Part shown: piece by piece, positions 1 to 13,000 of the stretch
Layout: every line of letters starts with the position of its first letter
Position numbering within the stretch: position 1 is the stretch's first letter
NCBI RefSeq assembly: GCF_000001735.4
Contig: NC_003076.8
Span: 22,199,835-22,263,834 of the forward strand
Direction: 5' to 3'
Source: Arabidopsis thaliana
Lineage: Eukaryota > Streptophyta > Magnoliopsida > Brassicales > Brassicaceae
Length of the DNA: 64,000 bases
The notes under the pieces: model-generated
Told to the model about the DNA's origin: nothing
What the model saw: the letters and a program-made list of their open reading frames with translations, nothing else
Databases searched by the model: none
Position numbers and translations under genes: made by a program

Positions 1-1815
1 AGAAAAAGACTTCCCTGAAAGTACAGAAGCTGTTCTTCCAGGTGGAGGCTTCAAAGGTGGAAGCCCGTGATTGGTAATACTATTATTTCTCAGGCCTTCG
101 TGTGATAGCCGTTCTTCTAACGAATCTGAAGTGTCAGAGTTACTTCCATCGAAAGATGACATTTTTCCTTGGTTTGAGTAAATATTAAAAGATTGATGAC
201 CCTGCTTATCTCCTTTGACCGAACCACCATAGTTGATGGAGGAACCTGAAAACATTAAAAAACATTTTAGTCTCTATAGTTCAAGAAATTTCTTGTTAGA
301 TTAGTACAGTGAGAAAGTGGAGATATTATTACCAACAGAGTAATCACTACTGCTTAAACTGAGAAGAGGCCTTTCATCGTTTTTCCTGCCTCCTGAACCA
401 TTTCCACAAACCCTGGAGCAGCATAAGAAGAATAATGCAGCCAACAAAAACGTAGAAACTGCAGTCACAACAACAGCAATGATGATTGTTTTCTCATGAT
501 CCTCTTTTTTTTTCGCAGGTGAAACAGGTGCAGAAGTTGAATTTTTAGAAGCGTTTTTCTTAGCAGGAGGAGGAGGGGGAGATCTTGATGGTGGAAAAGA
601 TGATTTCCGAGGAGGTGGGGATTTTGGTCGAGTAGGTGGGCGCGGAGGCCCCCGACTACGCTTAGGAGGGCGGGAAGGTGAAGGGGAAGGGGAAGAGCCG
701 GGTTTAGTAGCTAGATTTCTCCTCGGAATATCAAGCATAGATGATAAGAGCTCCAGATACTTGGGGTTATGACCATTTAACTTTCCTTTTTCTTGGATAC
801 AATCAAGAAGAGTCTGCTTCAGATTGGTATGGTTCAAACCAAATAGTTCCCTACTATCCTTTGATCCTGGAAAACATAAATTGAATTCTGCCACAGCTTC
901 CTTCACACAATCTGAATCTTGCCAACAACGCTGCGCCCATGATGTTTCTTCCTGTCAAACATTGTACAAACAAGAGAGAAACAACTATAAGAGCTATAAA
1001 ACATTTTGAAAAGCATATCAGTAAATAAGAGAGAGCCAACTATAATTCCAAGTATGATTACAAATGGCGAATCCAAACTATTTTGCAAGAATCGTTCTGA
1101 GATGATCTTAGCTTTCTTATAGAGAACATGAATCAAAAACAAAAAATGTGATCTTAGTCTCTAAAGACCTAAGCTTTCAGCAAGAAACAAGCTATGACTC
1201 GCAATTCTGTCTGGATAAAATCTACTACGGAGCTACTTGATCTTCTAGTTTTATCACACACAGACCATAGGAATGCCTTACAAACGAAAACATATCACGA
1301 TAGCGACAAGCGTGAACTGAAAGCTTTAGCAGCAACAAATTGTTCTCTGAATATGACTCCATTGATTAAAACGTAAGTCAAGACTATTACATGAATAACA
1401 CATAATTCAAAACCTATCGACTTTATATAGCAGGATACAAGCTAATGATCATAATTCTCTTTCTCAGACACCTAGATTCTTACAGGGTACATGATACAAA
1501 CCCAAAAATGCAATCTCAGTCTCTAAAACATAGCTTTCAGCAAGAAACAAAAAGCAATGTCTCGCAACTTTCCCATCAAAAGTACACTAGAGAGCTACAA
1601 AATAATCAAACAAGCTTGAAAAGCAAAAAAACTATCTTTACCATATGTTCATTGACCTGCCCTGTTGATGGGGCCATGAATTGACTAAGAAAAATCTCAT
1701 CTTTTTCTGGATTCTCTTCCAAAGTTATTACCAATAACCCAGAAAACAGAATCAACCAGAAAACTAAACGACTCCAATTCTGATCACCCATTCCTCCTCG
1801 AATCATTCCAACCAT
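1..1815 (-). CDS. FH5: Group I formin FH5, N-terminal part (cut by window edge)
   Basis: Formins nucleate and cap actin filaments; AtFH5 is known from cytokinesis and as a maternally expressed, Polycomb-regulated endosperm gene. Read on the minus strand, CDS exons are 1815-1642, 951-333 and 245 to beyond base 1; the introns (952-1641 and 246-332) are GT-AG and the phases join. The ATG at 1815 gives a hydrophobic N-terminal segment (FWLILFSGLLVITL, about residues 18-32) that fits a signal peptide. A Cys-containing extracellular part follows, then a Pro/Ser-rich cell-wall-type stretch (about residues 143-186) and a transmembrane helix (about 213-236, starting TIIIAVVV). The cytosolic start of the linker is in the last exon. 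The FH1 and FH2 actin-binding domains lie off the window, so the gene is partial here. Overlapping open frames between 824 and 1376 are intron or antisense noise. The gene name is from recall of the protein. Confidence 0.93.
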
Positions 1816-4115
1816 ATCTTTTGCTTCTCATTTCATCAGATACTCAATAGAACCAAATTGCCGATTCTACAGCTTTTTGCTGAAATTCGATAAAGATCGA
1901 AACTTTAACACAAAAGCTCAACAACCCTGATCGAAAATTTGGAGCTGACTTCGATGCAATTTCCTTGGAGGACCAATTAAATTAAAGCTTCTTACTACAA
2001 TGCCACGAGATCAATTACACGTTTTCGAGACAGCACAAAAGGGGAAGAGTTGGTGCTAATGATTGTTGGCCAGATCCAAATGTTGACAATGCGATTTGTC
2101 GTCGGTGCGTTCAACCAAACCCAGAATTTTGACCAGAGAGAGACCAAAAAAGTTTCAACCTTTTACTTTTTCCGAGAAAAGTCGACGAGATAAATTCACG
2201 GAGATATTAGCTCTCAAGCTTCATACAAATATTTTCTCGAAGCTTTCTCGTTCTTTTTTTGTTTCCACCAAACTCAATCACGCGAAATTTACGCAGAGTT
2301 ATTAATATATTGGATTATTTGTTTTTTCTTGGTTTTATTTCTCAAAGAAAAAAAGAGAAGGTAAACTAAAATCGCTGTTTTAATTCTTTTTTATATATAT
2401 TATTTGTCTATTTATTTTAGTTTATCATGTTATTAAAATTAAATACTAAAACTTCAGTTTTCATATACATTTGATATTTTTTCTAATTTTGTGTATTAAC
2501 TTTTAAGTAATGTTTTTTTATATAGAAATGAAAACATTGTTTATAATGATTTCTTCATTTTTGTTGTTACAGTTAAGGAACAGCTAATCATGTTTATCTT
2601 TTTTTATTTTCTTGTACCACTTTAAAACCAGATTATAAATAGGTAAAATAGCAATAGAAACAAATAAATTATAACCTCTGAAGATAAAATCATTTGATTC
2701 CATGTTTAAAGATGCATGCATGATGCATGGCCCATCTCTCAATAGTCAAATTGCTTGGGAAAGCCAAGTGTTAAAATTAATAAAAGACTCAGAATCTTGA
2801 TCTATCACGTTACGCTATTGATCCTTTCACACCTATTTTCTTACTTCTCTTAAGAAAGTTCACACCAAAAGATCAAACTATCCTAATTCCATTTATCATT
2901 GGAACCGGAAAACTCAAATGCGTATAAACTTAAGTTTGGTATTAATTAATTGGGTTAAATTTGTTTATGAGGAGCCACCCCTATTATAGAAGTAACTTTT
3001 GATTATGAACTTCTTAAATTAAAGAACATCTCAATAATGAATATCATTGATTAATCACCATAGTGTTCTTTATGGAGATTCTTTATAACTACATCCATTA
3101 GGCATCGGACCTTTAGCCAGTGAATCGAATGATGTATTACAGTGTCTTGGAATCCAATAAAACTGCACCTCACAAAAGTAGTGTAGGTTTTAATAAAAAT
3201 TATCAATAGAGTAACTTAAACCTAAAAAATGCTACAAACTATAATACTTTTTTGGTAATTAAGGAAATTTTTCCAAGACAAACACACAAACTAATCTTTG
3301 GCCTCTATACAAAATCCGACTAATCTCGTTATTTATAGTGTTCACGTTGCATATATAATTGCCTCAACGAGAAATAGATCACAGTGATTTAAACATCTTT
3401 TGATAGTAATAAATACTTTATACAAAACCAATTAAAAATAAACAAATACTTCTTTATTATACATCGAAATAAAGATATTTTTTATATAAATTCTTTTGTA
3501 TTAGTTGTCGTTTTACAAGTTGAATTTTGTTTTAAATTAGTTGTTATTGTCAGTTTTTAATGTAGATGTTTAACAGATTTTCCAATTTTATCCCTATTCT
3601 GTAAACTTATTTATTGATGATATGGAGGGGGTATCAGTTATCAAAATAGTACAAGATGAAGAATCGAAATGGTATGGCTCAAAGCAAATAAGACACATTT
3701 CTTTGTGACCCTTCGAGCAATTTCTACGTCAAAAGAACATATTCCTCTCTTTACTTAAAGCATGCTAAAGTATAGTCACAAAGAAATAAGAATCTCTCCC
3801 AACTTTTTCTCTTATCATCAAATAATTTTCAGCACCCACTATTTTTCCATAATCTTCGTTTAATTTTTCTTCTTTAATCTACTTTGCACCTATCATGTCA
3901 ATCTATAAGTATATATATTTTACATATGCTGCAAATATACCTCCACAAAAAAACAAAAGAATAAACATTCTTTTTATATCCCCATTAAAATCAAAATATT
4001 TGTATCATTTTTTTTATTAGCTATCTCAAAATTATACTATAAGAACAAACCTTGATTCCAAAACTCACACACACAATCAACCACTTTCCTTTTTTCATTC
4101 GTCTCAATTTCTCTC
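1816..4115. other. Intergenic region between FH5 and the HSP20-like gene
   Basis: About 2.3 kb of AT-rich DNA between divergent genes, so it must carry both promoters. 1816-2300 is the FH5 leader and promoter; the open frame at 2096-2305 has no recognisable protein. The last 200 bases before 4116 are pyrimidine-rich leader with TATA-like stretches near 3910-3930. I see no repeat or RNA gene. Confidence 0.6.
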
Positions 4116-5152
4116 ATGACGAGTAGTAGTGGAAGCCTCAAACTAGAGATCCACACTGATGACAAGACGCCGGGAAAGTGGAGCGTACCGCTCGGCGATG
4201 ATGTTTTCCGAAGGTTCTTGAGCGGGGGAGGAGGCTCGGAGAAGGCTGTGTTCGGTGAGGGGTCTCTTTTTAGCCCGTTTTTGTTCGGGAAGTACTTTGA
4301 TCCGTCAGACGCCTTTCCGTTGTGGGAATTTGAAGCTGAGGTTTTGCTGGCGAGCCTTAGGAGCTTAGGACAGTGTAGAGTCGATTGGTCTCAGACGGAT
4401 CAAGCTTATGTCCTTAAATCCGATATCCCCGGTGCGTACGTCTTTCTTACACCACAATTCTCTTATTTATTTTCATTCGGAAACGTTTATTTCTGCTTTA
4501 GTAAAAAATAAAAATACAATAGATCGAACTTTAAAAAAGAAAACTAAATCTTCGTTCAAATGATTTGTTATACATCATAACGATCAAAACTGAATATGTG
4601 AACTGATGAATGGTTGATATAGTACAAATATGAACAGAACCTAAGTTTCTTTAAAAGTGAACGTGAACCAATCTCAAAACGTAACTCATTCAAATTTAGG
4701 ATTTCTTTTGTCAATTTTACTTTAAATATCAAAATGATCGAACCACAACTTGAATTGGACACTAGTTATAATGATGGTAACGAGAAAGATGAAATGGTTC
4801 GCAAAATTTTCAAATAATAATGTATCTTTTAAAATGGTATAAAATAAGGAAAAAAAAAACTGATTAAATTTTTGGTACTTGTATGTTAGTGGTGGGGAAA
4901 AATAACGTGCAGGTGTACGTGGACATTAACGGAAGAGTGATGGAGATTAGTGGCCAATGGAACAGCAACAAGAAAGCGGCGACCAACAGTGACTGGAGAA
5001 GCGGCCGGTGGTGGGAACATGGCTATGTCCGCCGTCTCGAGCTTCCTAGCGATGCCGACGCCAAATACTCTGAAGCTTTCCTCTCTAACAACGACGATTA
5101 CTCTTTCTTAGAGATCCGAATCCCTAAGATAAATTCTAAGAACAAGTTTTAA
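4116..5152 (+). CDS. HSP20-like chaperone superfamily protein (At5g54660-type)
   Basis: Exons 4116-4431 and 4890-5152 join at a phase-1 GT-AG intron (4432-4889), giving 192 aa. The exon-1 end and exon-2 start rebuild a Val codon (DIP-V-VGKNN). The C-terminal half reads as an alpha-crystallin domain: a beta strand YVLKSDIP, then VQVYVDINGRVMEISGQW and a late strand FLEIRIP. The N-terminal 90 residues are Gly-rich and acidic and do not resemble classic cytosolic class I/II sHSPs, and there is no obvious transit peptide. Small HSPs bind unfolding proteins without ATP; whether this divergent member does so cannot be told from sequence. No clear heat-shock element cluster was seen upstream. A broken second copy of exon 2 lies 0.6 kb downstream. 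Confidence 0.88.
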
Positions 5153-5394
5153 TCTGATCATGTCGCCTTGACGAGTTTTAACTTTAGATTCTTTTCGTAA
5201 TTTTGTTTTCTTTAGTTAACTATTATTATAGATATGAAATTCTGTGGTAGAGACACAATGGATGAATGATATGTTATATATACATACTATAAAATATATC
5301 AAATATAACATATCGATTATAAACAAATGATTTATTGATATTACACACTTTTATGCAGGTTTTTTAGTGTATATATATTAGAAAATTGCACTGA

Positions 5395-5740
5395 TTTCAC
5401 TAGTGAAGATTAATTCAGACTCAAAAATGTGTGTTTTCGAATGTAATATCAGACTCAATAGGGTCATTGTCTGGCGTGTGGTTTTGGGGAATATTATCAT
5501 CTCCCATGAATTGTTTCGTGGGCTTCAAACCAATGTCATGTTAAAAGAAAGAAAAAAGTTAAGGCCATGTAATAATAAATTCATTACCAAAAAGACATGA
5601 GAAAGACTTATGATCATGTGATTTATGTCAAATAGAACTTTCATAGATGCTCTATTAAGACGACTAGGATTGAATAAAAATTGGACGAAGTGGGTGATTT
5701 GGTGTATCTATAGGCTATAGTCTGTAGCATATAAAATTAT
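5395..5740 (+). mobile_element. LINE (non-LTR) reverse-transcriptase relic
   Basis: Conceptual translation gives consecutive stretches of a plant LINE reverse transcriptase, broken by stops and a frame change. Near 5487-5533 there is NIIISHELFRGLQTN. Near 5595-5618 there is DMRKTYDHV, matching the usual DMSKAYDRV core. At 5640-5740, in another frame, there is FIDALLRRLG...NWTKWVIWCI...SVAYKIMI. The order and spacing match the fingers/palm part of the enzyme. The YADD catalytic box and both element ends are missing. It stops exactly where homology to the HSP20 exon starts. A short, long-dead fragment; the family is not assigned. Confidence 0.75.
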
Positions 5741-5950
5741 GATTAGTGGCCAATGGAACTGCAGCTAGTACGACTAGAGAAGCGACCGGTGGTGCTACGT
5801 CCATGGTCTCGAGCACCCCGGTGACGCCGACACCAAAAACTCCAAAGCTTTCCTCTCAAACAACGACGACTACTCTTTCTAAGAGATCTGAATCCCTAAG
5901 ATTAGCTCCACAAACAAGTTCTAATCGAAGTATTAAGTTTAGACTTTAGA
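5741..5950 (+). pseudogene. Broken partial copy of HSP20-like exon 2
   Basis: About 205 bases align with 4945-5170 of the functional gene, starting with 19 identical bases at 5741-5759 and staying collinear to the stop-codon area. Small indels and substitutions put stops in the parental frame: the position matching the Leu of YSFLEIRIP is now a stop. It contains no exon 1, no start and no alpha-crystallin N-terminal half. The open frame 5746-5949 is a different, low-complexity Thr/Ser frame and not a gene. It arose by local duplication and joins a LINE relic at its left edge. Confidence 0.85.
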
Positions 5951-8900
5951 GTTTTTTTCTTTTTCTTTTTTTTGTTCATTTTATTATCACAGAATTTTAT
6001 GTGATGGACACTAAGGTAGAATAGTCATGAGTCATCACCAATGTAACCGACGCAACATATGAACTCCATATGTCACAAAAGTACATTCTCTTTGGTTAGA
6101 CAACATTAATGTATTGTCATAGGATTCTAACTTCTTGCTTTATATATACTGAAAATCCTCTTGAAATATTATCTTGTAAAAGTTAGTTTGACATAGTATA
6201 CGTTGGTTTGTCATCACCAATTGAAGTAATTCGCATCATGTATTGTATCCCTTGTTTCCACAAAAATGTGACTACATTCAAATCTTCATCGGCATTTTTC
6301 ATTCTCGGCTCGAACATAAAACAAAATCCTAAACGAATAATTGTCGATCTCATACCAATAACTACTAGCTAGCTACTTGTAGTCTTGTGGAAAGTCATCG
6401 AATCTAAATCAAAGCATGAAGTGTTTGGGCAGATCAGAACAATGGAGCTAAACTTAAGAAATATATATATGAAAATTTATATTATACCATCCCAGATCTG
6501 AACATTCTTTTTTTTGGATGAAACCTGAACGTTCTTTCCAGTGGCATCTATTTTTATTTTTCACCTTTATTAGCAGTTGATCCCTCTTACATCAATGATG
6601 CCTAACGCAATGACCCAATTATACCTTTTCTTTATAATAGATGTGTGAGGTCGATTTACCGATTAGGTGAATAAAAATAATTATATTTACCAATTATGTA
6701 ACAAAACAGTATTAATTAAACTATTCTTTTAACAGAAGAAGTAGGTCTAAGTTTGATGTGAGAATATGACTTAAGATGAAAACTATGGAGCTCGCTACCA
6801 TAAATAAAAAATAGATATGGCAACAACTTTTTCTTCATGGGAAGTGTTTGGTGCATTCCCTCAACATCTATTTTTATATAGAAAAAAATCATTTGAAGAA
6901 AATGATAATTGTCTAAAGATCACTATCTAGAAGTTGGTCAATAGATTAAAGGTTTCTACACCTATATTTTGAATATATTGATTACTACAGTTTCAAGTAT
7001 GTAAGAAATTATAGATTATGGGTACTGTTTGTTTTTGAGACATTTTGTACTTTATAGGTTGGATAGTCTGTTTATAAAATTTTGTTGAATTATATCTCAT
7101 TATATAGTACATTCTGCATTTTTTTTTCTTTTTAACGGCTGCTTTATTTTAGATTCTGCAAGATAAATAATTTGAAATGATGGTGTATCAAATTCCAAAT
7201 TGATTTTAGTACTAGATATTTTAATTTAGTTGGATGAGGGGGAGTAAATAACCATGGCTTAACGCTGAAGTCTCCAATGAACTAATTCACGTTTCAATAA
7301 AGTTGCAAAGAAAAAGGTTAAAAAGAAAGATAGAAATACTTGGCACCCATTTCACGCAATTGAGGGACTAACATTATATGAAACAAATTCTTAAACTAAG
7401 GAGAAAACAGATTCATTATACATGTTTTTGTGGTCATGAGATTAAACTTACGACGTGTGAATTAATGTTTTGATTCTTTACAAACAATCTGTATGACTGA
7501 CTTATCATAACTTTGAGTCGCAGCCATATCAAGTTTCAATAGTTTAACGTACTCTTCTAAAGTTTTCATAGTTTTTTTTTTGAAATTCTTTTAATATCAA
7601 CTCCATTTATAAGAATATTTAAGATAGCTCAGAAATAGGTTTCGGAGTTTAATTAACTTGTCCTTTTAATTAATCAATTTAAAATTCCAACAGAGACCAC
7701 TTCGTCTAACAATAAAAGTTCAGATATAAGCTACATGCGGACCACAAATCATAAAAACTATGACAATAAACTATGAAATTGCGCGTTTATATCTATGTAT
7801 TATACTACTTTGTTAACTCGGAATTCTAGACTTGTTCAATTTGATATTCGACGCCACGATTTTTCGAAAAACCCATAGTCCAATACATTTGTTTAATTCA
7901 TAATACTTAATCCTAATTTTATCCTTTAGTTTGACTAAATCAAATTTGGCATGATCCTTGCATCGCCTAATTAATCACCTTTGCATAAAGTAGTTTTTGC
8001 TTTATCCAGACATAATTTGTATTTATATATTTCAATATATGCTTAAAGTTCAAAACCCATCTCAATAATCACAAATTTATTTACAAAACGGTTACAAGGT
8101 GAATCACAAAGTTTCCAATCATGAAAATATAATAAAATGTTATTTATTTTTTGTTTGTTGCATGATCCAATTTGGGAATAAATTTAGAGTACGTAAAGCT
8201 GAAAGATGTTTAATGCGTCTAGAATGTGCACTTATTAATGTCTCTATGTCACCAATCACTAATCTCAACCTTTTATTGGGGTCATATATAAAGAAAACTG
8301 CATGTACATTATACATTTTTTTTCTGACAAAACATAAATAAAAAAGCTTTATCCCCAAAATGTAACTCAAAATACGGTTAATCGTATTCAATGCTATAAA
8401 TAGCAAGAATTAGATAATAAGTTTAGCCATTTTAATTCACTAACTTAATGTTTCAACAATGTGAATGTAATCGTCCATAACACAAACCACATCAACGACG
8501 ATATTTCAACGGCTAATTCAGCTCGGACCATTAGATTTAACATTGTTTCTTTCACATGAAATTTGACAACTCGTCAGGGTATGAGACAGAATCTAAGAAT
8601 TACACGACAAAAGACAATTTTTCATTCGGACAATTTTAGCCCATACCTTTTTAAACCAGAAACGTGACTGCTTTGAACAATGTCTGGATTGATGCTAAGG
8701 GTAACTTCGGTAAGATAAAATATCCACTTTTTCTGAAAAGAATCTCTCGTCTTAAAATGCTGACGTAACTCATTTTACCGACACGTTATAGTTAGCTTTT
8801 CATAATTATTTTATTAAACGTTATTAGTTTATTAAATTTCGCATGTTAATAAATCTGTGAGATTACCGATACAACCTATGGTTAGATATTTTAATTTACA

Positions 8901-10077
8901 TCTGTGTTGAAAACCAAACAAGAAGATTCCATCTTAAAATATGGGCCATTATATGTTCATCTAATTTTAATTTTTTTTTTTTTTTTTACAAACACAAATT
9001 ATTTATGTTCAAAAATATTACAAAGAATTTTTACCACTTTCATATATATTTTTAGGATTTTAGAATTTTAAAATATGGTGGTACGTTTGTATAATAAAAC
9101 AAAAAAATGGTAAGTTTTTATTTTCAAGAACACAAATAACTATTTTCATTAATATAGAGTTTTTGGTGATTTCATGAATATGATTTTTACTAGCTTTTTC
9201 GTTATACATTTTATAGTAATATTGATATTCACAATCTCATGAACCCATTATTATTTATAAAATCATGCTTATAATATTCAGTAAACGATTTTTTACGGTA
9301 AAATGTTATCTAAGTTGAAACTCGTATATAATTTATAGATGATAAATATATATACCTTGTATGGTTTAAAGGATGTTCTCCTTAAACTAAATTTATATTG
9401 TGTAAAAATAATATTGATTTCTATTTTTGGTGTATGGATTAAAGTCATAATAAGTCCACTGACATTACCCCCACTGCCCCTAACATTAAACCTTTCTTCT
9501 AATTACTTTGCTGCTTAATAAAGCAACGGCTGTGATTTCATTACCTCGGTGACTTCAGATCCAATCAACGGCCCCACGTTCATCTCTCTCTCTGAACATT
9601 CAAACAACAAATATAGAAAAATAAGTAGCCAAGCAACACCAAGAGACGACGAGAGCAACAAAAACTGAAACGTGCCTCCATTTCTAAAACCCAAATCCTT
9701 CTTCGTACAAACGACACAATCTCTCTTAAATGCCAAAGGTCCTCTTTTTCGTCTTCTTCCACTCTCTCTATACTTCTCTCACAAATCTGGGCATGTTTTG
9801 AAATCCACATTCTTCATTCACTGAGTTTCCTTTACCTCTTAAAGTTTCAATCTTTAGGTCTAATTCTCTCTTCTTAAAAATGCTCTGTTTTTGTTACTTA
9901 TTTAAAAACTTCATCTTCACGGGTTTCCTTCCGTTTTTTCTCTCATTTAATCTATTTCTCAATTTATCTATTTCTCTGAAAGATCTCTAAGAGAGAAAAA
10001 AACAAACCTTTTTTGCAGATTGAGAGAGAAATTTGAAGTAATTTAAGGTAACAAGAAGAGAACAATTTTGTTCTGTT
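5951..10077. other. Intergenic region and ATK3 promoter/leader
   Basis: About 4.1 kb, very AT-rich, with homopolymer runs (for example T/A tracts near 7110 and 8970). Open frames at 8099-8406 and 9515-9810 overlap on opposite strands, have no homology I recognise and no plausible splice context. The last 600 bases are the promoter and pyrimidine-rich 5' leader of ATK3. Nothing else is supported. Confidence 0.55.
9525..9571 (+). promoter_or_regulatory. Two AACGG cores (possible MSA elements) upstream of ATK3
   Basis: AACGG occurs at 9525-9529 (in aagcaacggctg) and 9567-9571 (in ccaatcaacggcccc), about 0.5 kb before the ATG. In plants the M-specific activator core AACGG, bound by three-repeat MYBs, drives G2/M expression, which fits a mitotic kinesin. 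The sites match the core but not the full decamer consensus, so this is a suggestion. Confidence 0.35.
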
Positions 10078-13000
10078 ATGGTGGGGGCGATGGCAAACAA
10101 TGGAAGAATCCGGTCAGCTTTTCCGGTGACTAATGGGTCAAAAGATCTGACGCCGAACAGTGCTCCGGCGAGTACAACCGGATCTGAATATGGTCCTGTT
10201 GAGTTCACAAGAGAAGACGTTGAAACTCTTCTTAATGAACGAATCAAGTACAAGAGCAAATTCAACTACAAGGTTTCTACTTTTTCACCCACCTCATTAA
10301 ATTTATCAACTTTTTATTTTTTTTACCTGAATCTAAAATTCTTCTTGTGTTTTAGTTTAGTTGGTGAAGTTTTGAATTTTAAGTAGCTTTTTTACTGGCT
10401 TTTCTCGTTGGATCCGTTGTGTTTTTTTTTTCTGAAGAAGAAGATTTGATTGTTGTTGTTTATAAGACAATTTGTGGGACCTTTATATTTAGGCAATAGC
10501 ATTGAAGACATTGTTTATGTGTGTTGATTGATCTTTGTGGTAGAATCTGGAGCTTTTAATTTCAGTTAGCTTTACTGGCTTTTATCGTTGGATCTGTTGT
10601 GTGTTTTTTTTTTTGAAGATTTGATTGTTGTTATAAGACAATTTGTGGGACCAAAATAGTTTTGTCTATTTGATAAGCATTAAAGGACTTTGTTTATGTG
10701 TTTTTGGTCTTTTGGTTTGAATTTGAATGTTGATTTTGCAGGAGAGATGCGAGAATATGATGGATTATATAAAAAGACTTAGACTTTGCATTAGATGGTT
10801 TCAAGAACTTGAGTTGGATTATGCTTTTGAGCAAGAGAAGTTGAAGAACGCATTGGAATTGAATGAGAAGCATTGTGTTGACATGGGTGCGTTGACACAT
10901 TAAAGTTTAGTTGTTGATTTTTTCGTTAGCAGTTTTTGAACTTTGTGCAATTTGATGACAGAGGTTAGTTTGAAAAACAAAGAAGAGGAGCTGAATATGA
11001 TAATTGAAGAGCTGAGGAAAAACTTTGAATCTGTTCAAGTTCAACTTGCCAGGGAACAAACGGAGAAGTTGGTAAGAAGCGGTTCATTCTAGTTAAGTTA
11101 CTTGTGTCTGATACATATTTGTAAGTCTTAATTCGGTTTGTTTTGCTTTAGGCGGCGAATGATTCTCTTGGAAAAGAGAAAGAAGCAAGACTTTCTGTTG
11201 AAAAGGCACAAGCTGGTCTCACAGAAGAGCTAGGAAAAGCACAAGGAGATCTTCAAACGGCTAACCAGAGGGTGAGAAAACTTAAAGGATCTGAAATGAG
11301 AAATGGATACTACTTAGCTTTAACCAATGTTCGTTTTTTGGGTTTTGTTCAGATACAATCCGTGAATGACATGTACAAACTGTTGCAAGAGTATAACTCA
11401 AGCTTGCAGCTGTATAACAGCAAGCTACAAGGTGATCTTGATGAAGCTCACGAGACTATAAAACGCGGTGAGAAAGAACGGACTGCCATTATTGAAAATA
11501 TTGGCAACTTGAAGGGTCAGTTTTCAGCATTACAGGAACAACTTGCTGCTTCTAAGGTGATTGATGCTCTATCAATAGTAGTAAATGTTTATAGTTTTGG
11601 TCAGAATGTGATTTGGTGTCTTGTTTTTTTTTCTTGCTAGGCTTCTCAAGAAGATATCATGAAGCAGAAAGGTGAATTGGTAAATGAAATTGCGAGTCTC
11701 AAGGTAGAGCTTCAGCAAGTCAAAGATGACCGTGATCGCCATTTAGTGGAAGTTAAAACCTTACAAACCGAGGCAACCAAGTACAATGACTTCAAAGACG
11801 CCATAACCGAGCTTGAGGTTTCCTATCCTTTTATAACTTCTTTCAAAGGAATTCTCTGTCAAATTAATTTCTCTTAAGATAATGTAAATTATTTTGGTCC
11901 AGACTACATGTTCGTCCCAGAGTACCCAGATACGACAGTTGCAGGATCGACTAGTAAACTCTGAGAGGAGACTGCAGGTTTCATCACATTTTTGAGTTAC
12001 ACATACAACAAATGACTTTACTAGATTTCACAAGTTCTTGATACCATTCTTGATTGTTTATGGTCTAGGTGTCTGATCTATCTACCTTTGAGAAAATGAA
12101 TGAGTATGAAGACCAGAAGCAAAGCATTATCGATCTGAAAAGTCGCGTAGAAGAAGCAGAACTTAAACTCGTTGAAGGAGAAAAACTACGGAAGAAGTTG
12201 CACAATACCATTCTTGTATAATCTGCTTAACTCACCTCTGCCACATTTGTTTCTTCCCCTTTGTGTAAGCTTGACTGATATCTTCTCATGTTGCAGGAAC
12301 TGAAAGGTAACATACGTGTGTTCTGTAGAGTTAGACCTCTATTGCCGGGTGAGAACAATGGAGATGAGGGAAAAACTATTTCTTACCCGACATCCCTAGA
12401 AGCACTTGGCCGTGGTATTGACTTGATGCAAAATGGTATGTAACATAAACTTCTGTGGAAATGTGGTTCTTGCAGAAATGACACATTTATTAACAGTTGA
12501 TGTGTTTTTGCTATGGACAGCGCAAAAGCATGCTTTCACATTTGATAAGGTTTTTGCGCCGACTGCATCACAAGAAGATGTCTTCACTGAGATTTCTCAA
12601 CTTGTTCAAAGTGCTCTCGATGGTTACAAGGTAACTAAATCTGCAAATGGCAAAAAGTACTATGTGCGTTTCACTGTTTGTTGGAATAACTAAGCTGATA
12701 GAATCCATTTTATAGGTGTGCATTTTTGCATATGGACAAACTGGATCGGGAAAAACTTACACCATGATGGGTAGGCCAGGAAACGTCGAGGAAAAAGGTC
12801 TGATCCCGCGATGTTTGGAGCAAATATTTGAGACGAGGCAGTCTCTTCGATCTCAGGGTTGGAAATACGAACTGCAGGTATTTTTGTAGTCCTCTCTCTT
12901 TTAAGTAGCACTAAGTAAGATATATCCTTGTGATTAGAATATATGTATAATCCTCCTAGTTTTGTATCATATGTATAGGTATCCATGTTAGAAATATACA

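Noticed and set aside
5746-5949. 67-codon Thr/Ser-rich frame
   Set aside because: It is an alternative frame of the decayed HSP20 exon copy, not a gene.
8099-8406. Overlapping 80- and 88-codon frames on opposite strands
   Set aside because: Neither has domain signals; mutual overlap in AT-rich spacer is typical of chance frames.
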